Below are positions 1 to 6,866 of a stretch of 35,243 nt of DNA, piece after piece. The translations under genes and the position numbers were made by a program. Under the pieces are notes generated by a model. That model made no database searches, had not been told where the DNA came from, and saw nothing but the letters and a program-made list of their open reading frames with translations. This DNA is from Patescibacteria group bacterium. Its GTDB lineage: Bacteria > Patescibacteriota > Microgenomatia > UBA1400 > JAHJAY01. The stretch is taken from NCBI GenBank assembly GCA_018813815.1, contig JAHJAY010000018.1, positions 1-35,243 of the forward strand. The letters are read 5' to 3'. Each line of letters opens with the position of its first letter. Within the stretch, counting starts at the first letter, position 1.

Positions 1-99
1 ATTATTGTTGGTCAAATGCTTGGATACTATTTAGGGATTGGACGTGGAACAGATCCTGATAAACCCAGGAATCTTGCAAAAAGCGTAACTGTAAAATAA
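1..99 (+). CDS. glmS: GlmS C-terminus (glucosamine-6-phosphate synthase), partial
   Basis: The window opens inside a reading frame that gives 32 residues before a TAA stop at 97-99. The tail contains [18 protein letters not shown], which matches the very conserved C-terminal end of glutamine-fructose-6-phosphate aminotransferase (typically a D[12 protein letters not shown] ending). GlmS makes glucosamine-6-phosphate from fructose-6-phosphate and glutamine in the cytoplasm, the first committed step to UDP-GlcNAc. Only the end of the second SIS (isomerase) domain is visible. The next gene starts 10 bases later on the same strand and codes for a YvcK/GlmR protein, so the two are probably co-transcribed. 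Identification rests on the tail motif alone, but that motif is distinctive. Confidence 0.85.
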   Translation: MIVGQMLGYYLGIGRGTDPDKPRNLAKSVTVK

Positions 100-109
100 A
101 ATCTATTTT

Positions 110-1090
110 ATGCCTAAAAAGATAGTTGTTATTGGGGGAGGAACCGGGAGTGCTGTTGTGCTTTCAGGATTGAGAGAATACCCCGTTGATTTAACAGCCA
201 TAGTTGCAGTTACAGATAGTGGCGGATCCACCGGCAGGTTGCGTACAGAATTTGGTTTTTTGCCTGTCGGCGATATGCGTCAATGCTTAGCCGCCTTGGC
301 AAAAGGAAACAAAAGCGAGTATATCAGAAAACTTCTTTTGTATCGTTTTGATAAAGGTAAAGGGCTTGAGGGACACAATCTTGGTAATTTAATTTTGACT
401 GCATTAACAGATATAAGTTCTTCTGAACCAAAAGCAGTAGAAGTTGCTGCTCAGATATTTCGCCTTGAGGGCAGGATATTACCAATTACAACAAAAAATA
501 TTCAATTAATGGCTGTATATGAAAATGGGAAAACTGTTATTGGTGAGCATGAAATTGACGAACCAAAACAGGGTGGAAAGAGAATTATTAAACTATTAAC
601 TAAACCAGAGGCAGTGATTTATAAAGAGGCAAAAAAAGCCATTTTAGCGGCTGATTTGATTATTTTAGGCCCCGGAGATCTTTATACAAGTATTTTGCCA
701 AACCTGATTATTAATGGTGTTAGAAAAACTTTCTTATTGTCTAAGGCGAAAGTTGTTTATATTGTTAATCTTATGACTCGTTTTGGCCAGACGCATAACT
801 TGAGCGCAAATGATCATGTTCAGGAGATAGAAAGATACCTTGGAAAAAAACCAGACTTTGTTTTGTTTAATAATAGAAAAATACCGGAGAAAATTTTACA
901 ACTTTATAAAAAAGAAAAAGGCTTTCCAACAAAAGATGATATTAAAGGAAAAATTCATTATAAGTTGATTAGGGGTGATTTTTTGGCTCCAGAATTGGTT
1001 ATTAAGCCAAAGGGAGATGTTAAAAAAAGAAGCTTCCTTCGCCATAATTCAAAAAAACTAGCCAAGACAATTATTTCCTTGCTAAAATAG
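110..1090 (+). CDS. yvcK: YvcK/GlmR family protein (CofD-like fold)
   Basis: A 326-residue cytoplasmic protein of the CofD/YvcK family, at the usual family length. Visible signatures are the nucleotide-binding GGGTGS at residues 9-14, DSGGSTGRLR at 36-45, PVGDMRQCL at 52-60, GHNLGNL at 88-94, GPGDLYTSILPNL at 187-199 and NLMTRFGQTHN at 220-230. Known YvcK proteins are needed for growth on gluconeogenic carbon and for normal cell-wall synthesis; the Bacillus homologue, renamed GlmR, binds UDP-GlcNAc and stimulates GlmS. The gene lies 10 bases behind glmS, which supports that role here by context. True CofD (2-phospho-lactate transferase of F420 synthesis) is less likely, because the motifs follow the YvcK pattern and no F420 genes are nearby. 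Confidence 0.88.
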   Translation: MPKKIVVIGGGTGSAVVLSGLREYPVDLTAIVAVTDSGGSTGRLRTEFGFLPVGDMRQCLAALAKGNKSEYIRKLLLYRFDKGKGLEGHNLGNLILTALTDISSSEPKAVEVAAQIFRLEGRILPITTKNIQLMAVYENGKTVIGEHEIDEPKQGGKRIIKLLTKPEAVIYKEAKKAILAADLIILGPGDLYTSILPNLIINGVRKTFLLSKAKVVYIVNLMTRFGQTHNLSANDHVQEIERYLGKKPDFVLFNNRKIPEKILQLYKKEKGFPTKDDIKGKIHYKLIRGDFLAPELVIKPKGDVKKRSFLRHNSKKLAKTIISLLK

Positions 1091-1136
1091 TGTTAGACGC
1101 GATAATTTGAGCTTCGAACCAATTAGTAATCTAAAC

Positions 1137-1931
1137 ATGAAGCTGGCAATTATTATTCCTACCGTTAATCAAGTTGGGGTTTTAAAAAAAGCCTTGATTT
1201 CTTTGCTGGCCCAATCATTAATTGAGATTGAAACAATAATTGTGCTTGATGGCACTAATCAATCAAACCAGCAGATTATTAAAAAGTTTTGTTGTCAACA
1301 CCAGCTTAAGGCGCGTTTTTTAATTAACCGTCAGAGTCACGGTTTTGCCCGGGCAGTGAATCAAGGGATTAAATCGGTTCAGTCAGAGTTAATTGTTTTA
1401 ATGAATGATGATGTGGTTTTACAAAGAAATTGCCTGAAGGCTTTGTTAGATTTTTATCGCAAGCATCAGAATCAGCAGCTTTATGGTCAAGCTTTAGTGT
1501 TAAATAAGCAGGGTGAAATTGACACTGCCGGAGGAGAATTATTGTCACAGGGCAGGGTAAAAATGCTCAAATGTTCGAAAAAAATCCAACTGGTTTCTGC
1601 TACCTTAGCTTTTTACCCAAGGCGGCTTTTTGATCAGGTGGGTTTTTTTGACGAACGCTTTGGTTCTTATTTGGAAGATGTTGATTTGTCTTTGCGGGCC
1701 AATAAAAAAGGTTGGCAGGGTTATTTAGTGCCTCAGGCGCGGGCAATTCATCTCGGGCAAGCTACCAGCCAAACCCGGCGGGCTTATAAACAGTGGCATG
1801 ATTTTAAAAATTGGCTCATAATAGCTGTAAAGCATCGGGAAGTGTTTGATTGGAAAAACAACTGGCGGCTAATTTTAGTTGAAAGATTGAGAAATCTTAG
1901 CGGCTTGTTTAAAGCGATTTTAAAACCATGA
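1137..1931 (+). CDS. Glycosyltransferase family 2
   Basis: A 264-residue GT-A fold transferase using a nucleotide-sugar donor, probably in the cytoplasm or at the inner membrane face. It opens with AIIIPTVNQ, the usual first beta strand of GT2 enzymes, carries the metal-binding acidic pair as NDDV (Asp 91-92) and has a YLEDVDLSLRANKKGW segment (Glu180-Asp181) typical of the acceptor-site catalytic base region. I chose ATG at 1137 because the ten residues added by a TTG start at 1107 precede the conserved first strand and look unrelated. Its end overlaps the next gene by 4 bases (ATGA), placing it in the glycan operon. Its sugar and acceptor cannot be read from the sequence. It resembles rhamnosyltransferase-type GT2 proteins. 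Confidence 0.82.
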   Translation: MKLAIIIPTVNQVGVLKKALISLLAQSLIEIETIIVLDGTNQSNQQIIKKFCCQHQLKARFLINRQSHGFARAVNQGIKSVQSELIVLMNDDVVLQRNCLKALLDFYRKHQNQQLYGQALVLNKQGEIDTAGGELLSQGRVKMLKCSKKIQLVSATLAFYPRRLFDQVGFFDERFGSYLEDVDLSLRANKKGWQGYLVPQARAIHLGQATSQTRRAYKQWHDFKNWLIIAVKHREVFDWKNNWRLILVERLRNLSGLFKAILKP

Positions 1932-3343
1932 AATTAGTTAAAAAACCCATGTTTTGGATTATGTTTGGCGCATTGGTTTTGCGCTTGATTGGTTTAAACC
2001 AAAGCTTATGGCTGGATGAAGGTGTTCAGGTTCAAACGGCCCGGCTTTCACTTAGGCAATTGTTTGTTCAGCATTTTCCCAGTGATTTTAATCCACCCTT
2101 AAGCTATTTAATTACTTACTTTTGGCTTAAGTTGTTTGGCGCTTCAGAGATTAGCCTGCGCTTGCCTTCAGTTATTTTCGGCCTTGCCAGTGTATATTTG
2201 CTGTATTTAATTAGTAACGAATTATTTCCCAAGAAAAAATTACTTAGTAGGGCTGCCGCCTTGCTCATGGCAACAGCGCCATTACATATTTATTATTCTC
2301 AGGAAGTTCGTCCTTATTCTTTAGCCTGTTTTTTAGTGTTGGCCGCGGTTTATTGGTTTTTGAGGCTGGTTAACAATCCGAGCAAACGCTGTGCCAGATG
2401 TTATACGTTATGCGTTGTTTTAATGCTTTATTCTCATTATCTTACCTGGTTGATGCTGCCGGTTTTTTGGCTCGGAACAAAGTTATTAAAGCCTAATAAA
2501 AAAACTATCAAAAGTTTACTGTTTACTAATTACTGTTTACTGATTGCTATTTTTCCCTGGCTGCCCTTTTTATTTAAACAACTTAGGTTTGGCTGGACAC
2601 AAGCGGCCAGTTTGCCGGTTTGGGGACAGACTGTTGGTTCAGTTTCGCTCAAGAGCCTGGTTTTAGTGCCGCTCAAGTTTACTATTGGCCGGATTTCTTT
2701 GGATAATAATCTGGTTTATGCTTTATTGCTTTTGCCGGTTTTAAGCCTAATAGGGGCTTTACTGTTCAGGGCTTGGCAGAAAAAAACCAAACCGGCTCTT
2801 TTTGTTTGGCTTTGGTTGATATTGCCGCTTGGTTTAGGAGCGTTGATTTCGCTCAAGCTGCCGGTCTTTTTTTACTTTAGGTTTTTGTTTGTTTTGCCCG
2901 CTTTTTATCTGCTTTTGCTTTGGGGGTTGCAATCAAGCGCTAAAAAACATCAAGCAATCTTGCTGGAAGCCCTTTTAGCCATTAATTTAATTTGCTCAAC
3001 CCTTTATTTGGCTTTTCCTTGTTTTCACCGGGAAAATTGGCGCAGGGCGGTTCAGGCGCTTCATTTGCGCAATCAGCAAGCCGCGCCGGTTTTAATTATT
3101 CCTGAGGTCAGCCAGCCGTTTGCTTATTATGATCAGGGCGAGTCAAAGCTTTTGACTTATGGACAAATTGACCAGCTTTCAGATCAGAACTTTGTTTGGC
3201 TGGTTAAATATGCCCAGCCGATTTTTGAGCCTGATAATAAAACCGAAAAAATGCTGATTAAAAATCGCTGGCAATCAATTTATGAAGCTGACTTTCGCGG
3301 CGTTACCATTAAAAAATTTATTTCCTTGAAAAATGAACGATAA
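1928..3343 (+). CDS. GT39/ArnT-like membrane glycosyltransferase
   Basis: A 471-residue polytopic membrane protein with roughly ten or more hydrophobic segments. The first extracytoplasmic loop carries LWLDEG (Asp30-Glu31) and then SDFNPPLSY (residues 52-60), the acidic and NPPL signatures of the PMT/ArnT (GT39/GT83) class, followed by YYSQEVRPYSL. Such enzymes transfer a sugar from a polyprenyl-phosphate carrier to an acceptor on the outer face of the membrane. It overlaps the preceding GT2 by 4 bases and the following EamA gene by 11 bases, so it belongs to the same operon. The gene contains a run of 7-base tandem units at 2514-2548. The donor sugar and acceptor are unknown. Confidence 0.78.
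   Translation: MKLVKKPMFWIMFGALVLRLIGLNQSLWLDEGVQVQTARLSLRQLFVQHFPSDFNPPLSYLITYFWLKLFGASEISLRLPSVIFGLASVYLLYLISNELFPKKKLLSRAAALLMATAPLHIYYSQEVRPYSLACFLVLAAVYWFLRLVNNPSKRCARCYTLCVVLMLYSHYLTWLMLPVFWLGTKLLKPNKKTIKSLLFTNYCLLIAIFPWLPFLFKQLRFGWTQAASLPVWGQTVGSVSLKSLVLVPLKFTIGRISLDNNLVYALLLLPVLSLIGALLFRAWQKKTKPALFVWLWLILPLGLGALISLKLPVFFYFRFLFVLPAFYLLLLWGLQSSAKKHQAILLEALLAINLICSTLYLAFPCFHRENWRRAVQALHLRNQQAAPVLIIPEVSQPFAYYDQGESKLLTYGQIDQLSDQNFVWLVKYAQPIFEPDNKTEKMLIKNRWQSIYEADFRGVTIKKFISLKNER
2514..2548 (+). repeat. Five-unit heptanucleotide tandem repeat
   Basis: Five adjoining 7-base units read GTTTACT, GTTTACT, AATTACT, GTTTACT, GATTGCT. Three are identical and two differ by two bases each. They lie inside a membrane segment of the GT39-like gene. 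Seven is not a multiple of three, so gain or loss of one unit would shift the frame. Confidence 0.6.
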
Positions 3344-4229
3344 ACAAAAAGCCGTTGGTTTAATTTTCTTAGCCAGTTTTTTAACCGGAGGAGTTACTAG
3401 TATGGTTAAAATTGGTGTTAGTTTGATTCCACCCTTTGGTTTTTTGTTTTTGCGAATGATAGTTTCCTTCATGATTATGAGTCCATTATTTTTAAAATCC
3501 AAGCTGAGTTGGCAAAAATTCAAGCCTTTGATTTTGATTTCTTTTCTGCCGACGATTAATATCGTGTTTTTTGCTTTGGGAGTAAGTTTAACCGGAGCGA
3601 CTATTGGCCAGGCTCTTTATGCCGCTTGTCCGCTTTTGGCCGGAGTGCTGGCTTATTGGGTATTGGGGTCAAAGCTTAGCCGGAGCAAAATCATCGGTGT
3701 GGTTTTGGGTATGTTTGGAGTGGTAGTTATGATTTTACTGCCGGTTTGGCAAAAAACCAGTTTTTTTTCCGGTGGTTTGAGTGGAAATTTACTTATCATG
3801 GTTGGAGTTTTGGCTTATTCTTTTTATCAAGTGGTTTCTCAAAAAGCTCAGGAAGAATATCCGCCAATTATAATTACTCTTGCTTTTATTAGTGTGGCTT
3901 TAGTGGTTATTTTTCCCTTGGCTTTAGTTGAGTTAAGCCGGGAACCTGGTTGGTGGCGTCAGCTTAATTTACAGGTCTGGCTTAGTGTTTTGTATGCCGG
4001 TTCGTTCGGTACAGCGGTTGCTTATGGGTTAAACCAATATATTATTAAATTTGGCGGTCCGGTTTTAGCCGCCATGACGCTTTATCTTCAGCCGGTTTTT
4101 GCTTTTTTATGGGCAAGGGTGTTGCTGGGAGAACGTTTAACCCCGGGCTTAGTTTTTGGCGGTAGTTTGGCTTTGGTTGGAGTTTGGCTGGTGACAAAAT
4201 CAGCCGATAAAGCAAAGGAGGCAAGGTGA
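3333..4229 (+). CDS. EamA/DMT family transporter
   Basis: A 298-residue integral membrane protein made of two repeated EamA halves, about ten transmembrane segments in all, the standard size for the drug/metabolite transporter superfamily. Visible hallmarks are a glycine- and alanine-rich helix near ALGVSLTGATIGQALY in the first half and a matching LYAGSFGTAVAYGLNQY plus LYLQPVFAFLWARVLLGERL in the second. It starts 11 bases inside the end of the GT39-like gene and ends in a GTGA overlap with the following GT4 gene. DMT proteins export or import metabolites; small relatives (ArnE/F) flip undecaprenyl-linked sugars. Because the locus lacks a recognisable Wzx or ABC exporter, a role in moving a glycan intermediate is possible but is only inference from context. 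Confidence 0.8.
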   Translation: MNDKQKAVGLIFLASFLTGGVTSMVKIGVSLIPPFGFLFLRMIVSFMIMSPLFLKSKLSWQKFKPLILISFLPTINIVFFALGVSLTGATIGQALYAACPLLAGVLAYWVLGSKLSRSKIIGVVLGMFGVVVMILLPVWQKTSFFSGGLSGNLLIMVGVLAYSFYQVVSQKAQEEYPPIIITLAFISVALVVIFPLALVELSREPGWWRQLNLQVWLSVLYAGSFGTAVAYGLNQYIIKFGGPVLAAMTLYLQPVFAFLWARVLLGERLTPGLVFGGSLALVGVWLVTKSADKAKEAR

Positions 4230-5371
4230 TTATTGGTATTAATGGCAACGAGGCTAATGTTACCCAGCGGGTGGGGAGCAACCAGTATGCTTTTCAATTG
4301 CTTAAGCAGTTGAAAATTTTTAAAAAGCCCCAATTTGTGGTTTATCTTAAAAAGCCCCCGGTTTCTGATATGCCAAAAGAGTCAAGTAATTGGCGCTATC
4401 AAGTGTTTGGGCCGGGCCGCTTGTGGACTCAATTGGCTTTGCCGTTAAAGCTTTGGCACGACCGGAATAAATTAGATGTTTTTTTTACTCCCGGTCATTA
4501 TGGGCCGCGTTTTTGTCCGGTGCCTTCAGTGGTTTGTATTTTGGATTTGGCTTTTTTAAAGTATCCCCAAAGTTTTAGGCCTCAAGATTTGACTCAGCTT
4601 AAATCCTGGACCAAATATTCAGTTAAGCAGGCTCAAAAAATCATCGCCATTTCTCAGGCAACTAAAAAAGATATCGTCAGTCATTATGGTGCGGCTCAAA
4701 CAAAAATAAAAGTGATTTATCCGGGTTTAATTGAGCTTAAAAAGGGCGAAGATACTACCGTAAAAGTTCTGAAAAAATATCGGTTCAAGCCACCTTACTT
4801 GCTCTATATTGGTACGCTTCAGCCCCGCAAAAACCTGACTCGTTTAATTCAAGCCTTTGCTTCAATACCTCCAAATCTCTCCACCTGCGGTAGATCTCCC
4901 GGAGGGAGACAAATTTCCAAATCTCTGGTTATTGTTGGTAAAAAGGGCTGGATGTATAAATCTATTTTTGATCAGGTAAAGCAGTTAAAGCTGGAAAAAC
5001 AAGTGATTTTCACTGGTTATTTGAGTGATCAGGAGCTGGTTTGGGTTTGCCGGCAGGCTGAGGTTTTAATCAATCCATCGCTTTATGAAGGTTTTGGCTT
5101 TCCGGTTTTAGGAGCAATGGCTCAAGGAACCTTGGTTTTAGTCAGCCGGTCTTCGAGTTTGCCGGAAATCGTTGGCCAAGCCGGTTTATATATTGACCAG
5201 CCGGATTCAGTTGAGTCAATAAAAAAAGGTATAATAAAGGCACTGAGTTTGAGTTCCGGTCAAAAAGCAAGCTTAATCAAGCAGGCTAAACAGCGGGCCA
5301 AAACTTTTACTTGGCAAAAAACTGCCAAGCAAACCCTAGAAATTTTAACAGAAACAGGAGGTAAAAAATGA
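4226..5371 (+). CDS. Glycosyltransferase family 4
   Basis: A 381-residue GT-B fold retaining glycosyltransferase. The GTG start at 4226 follows a strong Shine-Dalgarno (AAAGGAGG at 4214-4221) and overlaps the previous stop. The donor-domain motif YIGTLQPRKNLTRLIQAF lies at residues 194-211. The nucleotide-sugar loop reads PSLYEGFGFPVLGAMAQG: the first Glu of the EX7E motif is present (Glu288), but the second position is Gly296 (codon GGA at 5111-5113) where family members usually have Glu. Residues about 217-231 are an unusual Gly/Arg-rich stretch coded by a small palindromic insertion (4871-4926). Both oddities leave the frame open, so the enzyme may work or may be weakened. It overlaps the acyltransferase gene by 4 bases. 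Confidence 0.8.
   Translation: MIIGINGNEANVTQRVGSNQYAFQLLKQLKIFKKPQFVVYLKKPPVSDMPKESSNWRYQVFGPGRLWTQLALPLKLWHDRNKLDVFFTPGHYGPRFCPVPSVVCILDLAFLKYPQSFRPQDLTQLKSWTKYSVKQAQKIIAISQATKKDIVSHYGAAQTKIKVIYPGLIELKKGEDTTVKVLKKYRFKPPYLLYIGTLQPRKNLTRLIQAFASIPPNLSTCGRSPGGRQISKSLVIVGKKGWMYKSIFDQVKQLKLEKQVIFTGYLSDQELVWVCRQAEVLINPSLYEGFGFPVLGAMAQGTLVLVSRSSSLPEIVGQAGLYIDQPDSVESIKKGIIKALSLSSGQKASLIKQAKQRAKTFTWQKTAKQTLEILTETGGKK
4871..4926 (+). repeat. Palindrome-bearing in-frame insertion flanked by 10-base direct repeats
   Basis: CCAAATCTCT occurs at 4871-4880 and again at 4917-4926, bracketing 36 bases. Inside is a hairpin TCTCCC-GGA-GGGAGA (4895-4909). The translated stretch has no counterpart in the other GT4 genes here at the same place, just before the SLVIVGKKGW strand. 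No second copy was seen in this window. Confidence 0.5.
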
Positions 5372-5973
5372 CTTCGCCATTTAAAGACCGGATGGGCCAG
5401 CCACTTTCCTGGTTAGAGGCAGGTGAAAAAATCAGCGGCCGATTTTATAATTATTATTTGGATGCAAAAATCGCCTTGCTTTGGTTTTTGGGCTACATAC
5501 CTTTTCATTCAATTCGACGTTTTGTTTTTCAGTTGGCAGGAGTTAAAATTGGCCGGCAATCAACTATCCATATTGGTGCCCGCTTTTATCAACCAAAAAA
5601 TGTTCAAATTGGTGAAGGCACAATTATCGGCGATCATGCCATTCTTGACGGTCGGGCTAAGTTAATTATTGGTAATCATGTGGCGATGGCTTCCCGGGTA
5701 ATGATTTTTAACAGCCAGCATGATGTGGAAGCTGAAGATTTTAAGACGGTTGTCAAGCCGGTTGAAATCAATGACTATGTTTTTGTCGGTCCGCGGGCAA
5801 TCGTCCTTCCCGGAGTTAAAATCGGCCGGGGTGCGGTTGTAGCCGCCGGTGCCGTGGTGACTAAAGATGTTGAACCAATGACTGTGGTTGGCGGCGTGCC
5901 GGCTAAACCGATTCGTAAAAGGGGAGTGAAAGAACTGAACTATCGCTTGGGGCGGCCGCGCTTATTTCAATGA
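5368..5973 (+). CDS. Hexapeptide-repeat acyltransferase (LbetaH family)
   Basis: A 201-residue left-handed beta-helix acyltransferase, likely transferring an acetyl group from acetyl-CoA to a hydroxyl of the surface glycan. Hexapeptide turns are visible from about residue 60 (VKIGRQSTIHIGARF, VQIGEGTIIGDHAIL, LIIGNHVAMAS) and again near the end (VKIGRGAVVAAGAVVTKDV, then VVGGVPAKPIRKR, a classic family ending). His118 in NSQHD matches the catalytic His of the maltose/galactoside acetyltransferase group. A clear Shine-Dalgarno (AGGAGG at 5356-5361) precedes the ATG by 6 bases. The gene overlaps the upstream GT4 and downstream GT2 by 4 bases each. A hydrophobic N-terminal stretch (residues about 33-56) may lie on the membrane. 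The sugar substrate is unknown. Confidence 0.85.
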   Translation: MTSPFKDRMGQPLSWLEAGEKISGRFYNYYLDAKIALLWFLGYIPFHSIRRFVFQLAGVKIGRQSTIHIGARFYQPKNVQIGEGTIIGDHAILDGRAKLIIGNHVAMASRVMIFNSQHDVEAEDFKTVVKPVEINDYVFVGPRAIVLPGVKIGRGAVVAAGAVVTKDVEPMTVVGGVPAKPIRKRGVKELNYRLGRPRLFQ

Positions 5974-6866
5974 AGCTTTCAATAATTATTGTTGCTTATA
6001 ATTCTCAAAAAGACTTTGTCAGGCTTTTGCCCTCAATTTTTACTCAAAAAAAAGCCAAACCAGAAGTGATTGTGGTTGATAATGCTTCAACTGATAAAAC
6101 TGTTAGCTGGTTAAAAAAACATTATCCCAAGATAAAAGTAATTGCTAATCAACAAAACCGCGGCTTTGGTACAGCTAACAACCAGGGAATTAAAGCCGCC
6201 AGTAATGATTTGCTTTTTCTTTTAAATCCCGATACCCGGCTTCAGTTCGGTTGTTTAGAGCAGATTATTAGCTGGTTTACTGTTAATCCTGACAAACAAA
6301 TTGCCGGCTGCCAGTTGTTAAATCCTGATGGTTCAATCCAGCCCTCAGGCGGCTTTAACCCAACCTTGTTTAAGCTTTTTTGCTGGGCATTTTTTATTGA
6401 TGATTTGCCGATTTTCCGGCGGTTGGTAAAACCATATCAGGCGCGGGATCTAAGCTTTTATCAACAAGAGCGTCAGTTTGACTGGTTAATGGGGGCGGCT
6501 TTAATTTTCCGGCGGCCGGTCTTTAAACAAATCGGTTATTTTGACGAGCATATTTTCCTTTATGGCGAAGAAGTTGAATTGCTTTTTCGCGCCCAAAAAG
6601 CCAAAATTCCGGTTTGGTTTCTGCCTCAAGCAAAAGTGATGCATTGGGGCTATGATCCCAAACAATCCCTTAAAGAATCAGCTGTTTTAGGTGAATATCA
6701 GGCTCTGGATTATTTTTTCCGCAAACACCGGCCGGCTTGGCAGTGCTTAGTCCGGCGCCTGATTTTAAAAAGTGGCGCTTTCTTAAGGGCAATACTATTT
6801 GGTAAAATTACCCATAACAAGGAGAAAGCGAAGATTTATGAAAAAGCTTGGCGTTTGGTTAAATAA
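5970..6866 (+). CDS. Glycosyltransferase family 2 (WbbL-like)
   Basis: A 298-residue GT2 transferase of the rhamnosyltransferase/WbbL-like type. It starts with LSIIIVAYNSQKDF, has VVDNASTDKT at residues 35-44, the metal-binding NPD at 86-88 (LLNPDTRL), and YGEEVELLFRAQKAKIPVWF near residue 205, the acceptor-site acidic region. Its start overlaps the acyltransferase stop (ATGA), and its end overlaps the O-antigen ligase gene by 29 bases. WbbL-type enzymes add rhamnose to lipid-linked intermediates, but the donor cannot be assigned from sequence alone; no dTDP-rhamnose genes are in the window. Confidence 0.84.
   Translation: MKLSIIIVAYNSQKDFVRLLPSIFTQKKAKPEVIVVDNASTDKTVSWLKKHYPKIKVIANQQNRGFGTANNQGIKAASNDLLFLLNPDTRLQFGCLEQIISWFTVNPDKQIAGCQLLNPDGSIQPSGGFNPTLFKLFCWAFFIDDLPIFRRLVKPYQARDLSFYQQERQFDWLMGAALIFRRPVFKQIGYFDEHIFLYGEEVELLFRAQKAKIPVWFLPQAKVMHWGYDPKQSLKESAVLGEYQALDYFFRKHRPAWQCLVRRLILKSGAFLRAILFGKITHNKEKAKIYEKAWRLVK

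Noticed and set aside
1107-1136. TTG start for the first GT2 gene
   Set aside because: It adds ten residues before the conserved first strand with no ribosome-binding site.
3275-3523. Reverse-strand open frame
   Set aside because: It is antisense to two well supported membrane-protein genes and has no recognisable content.
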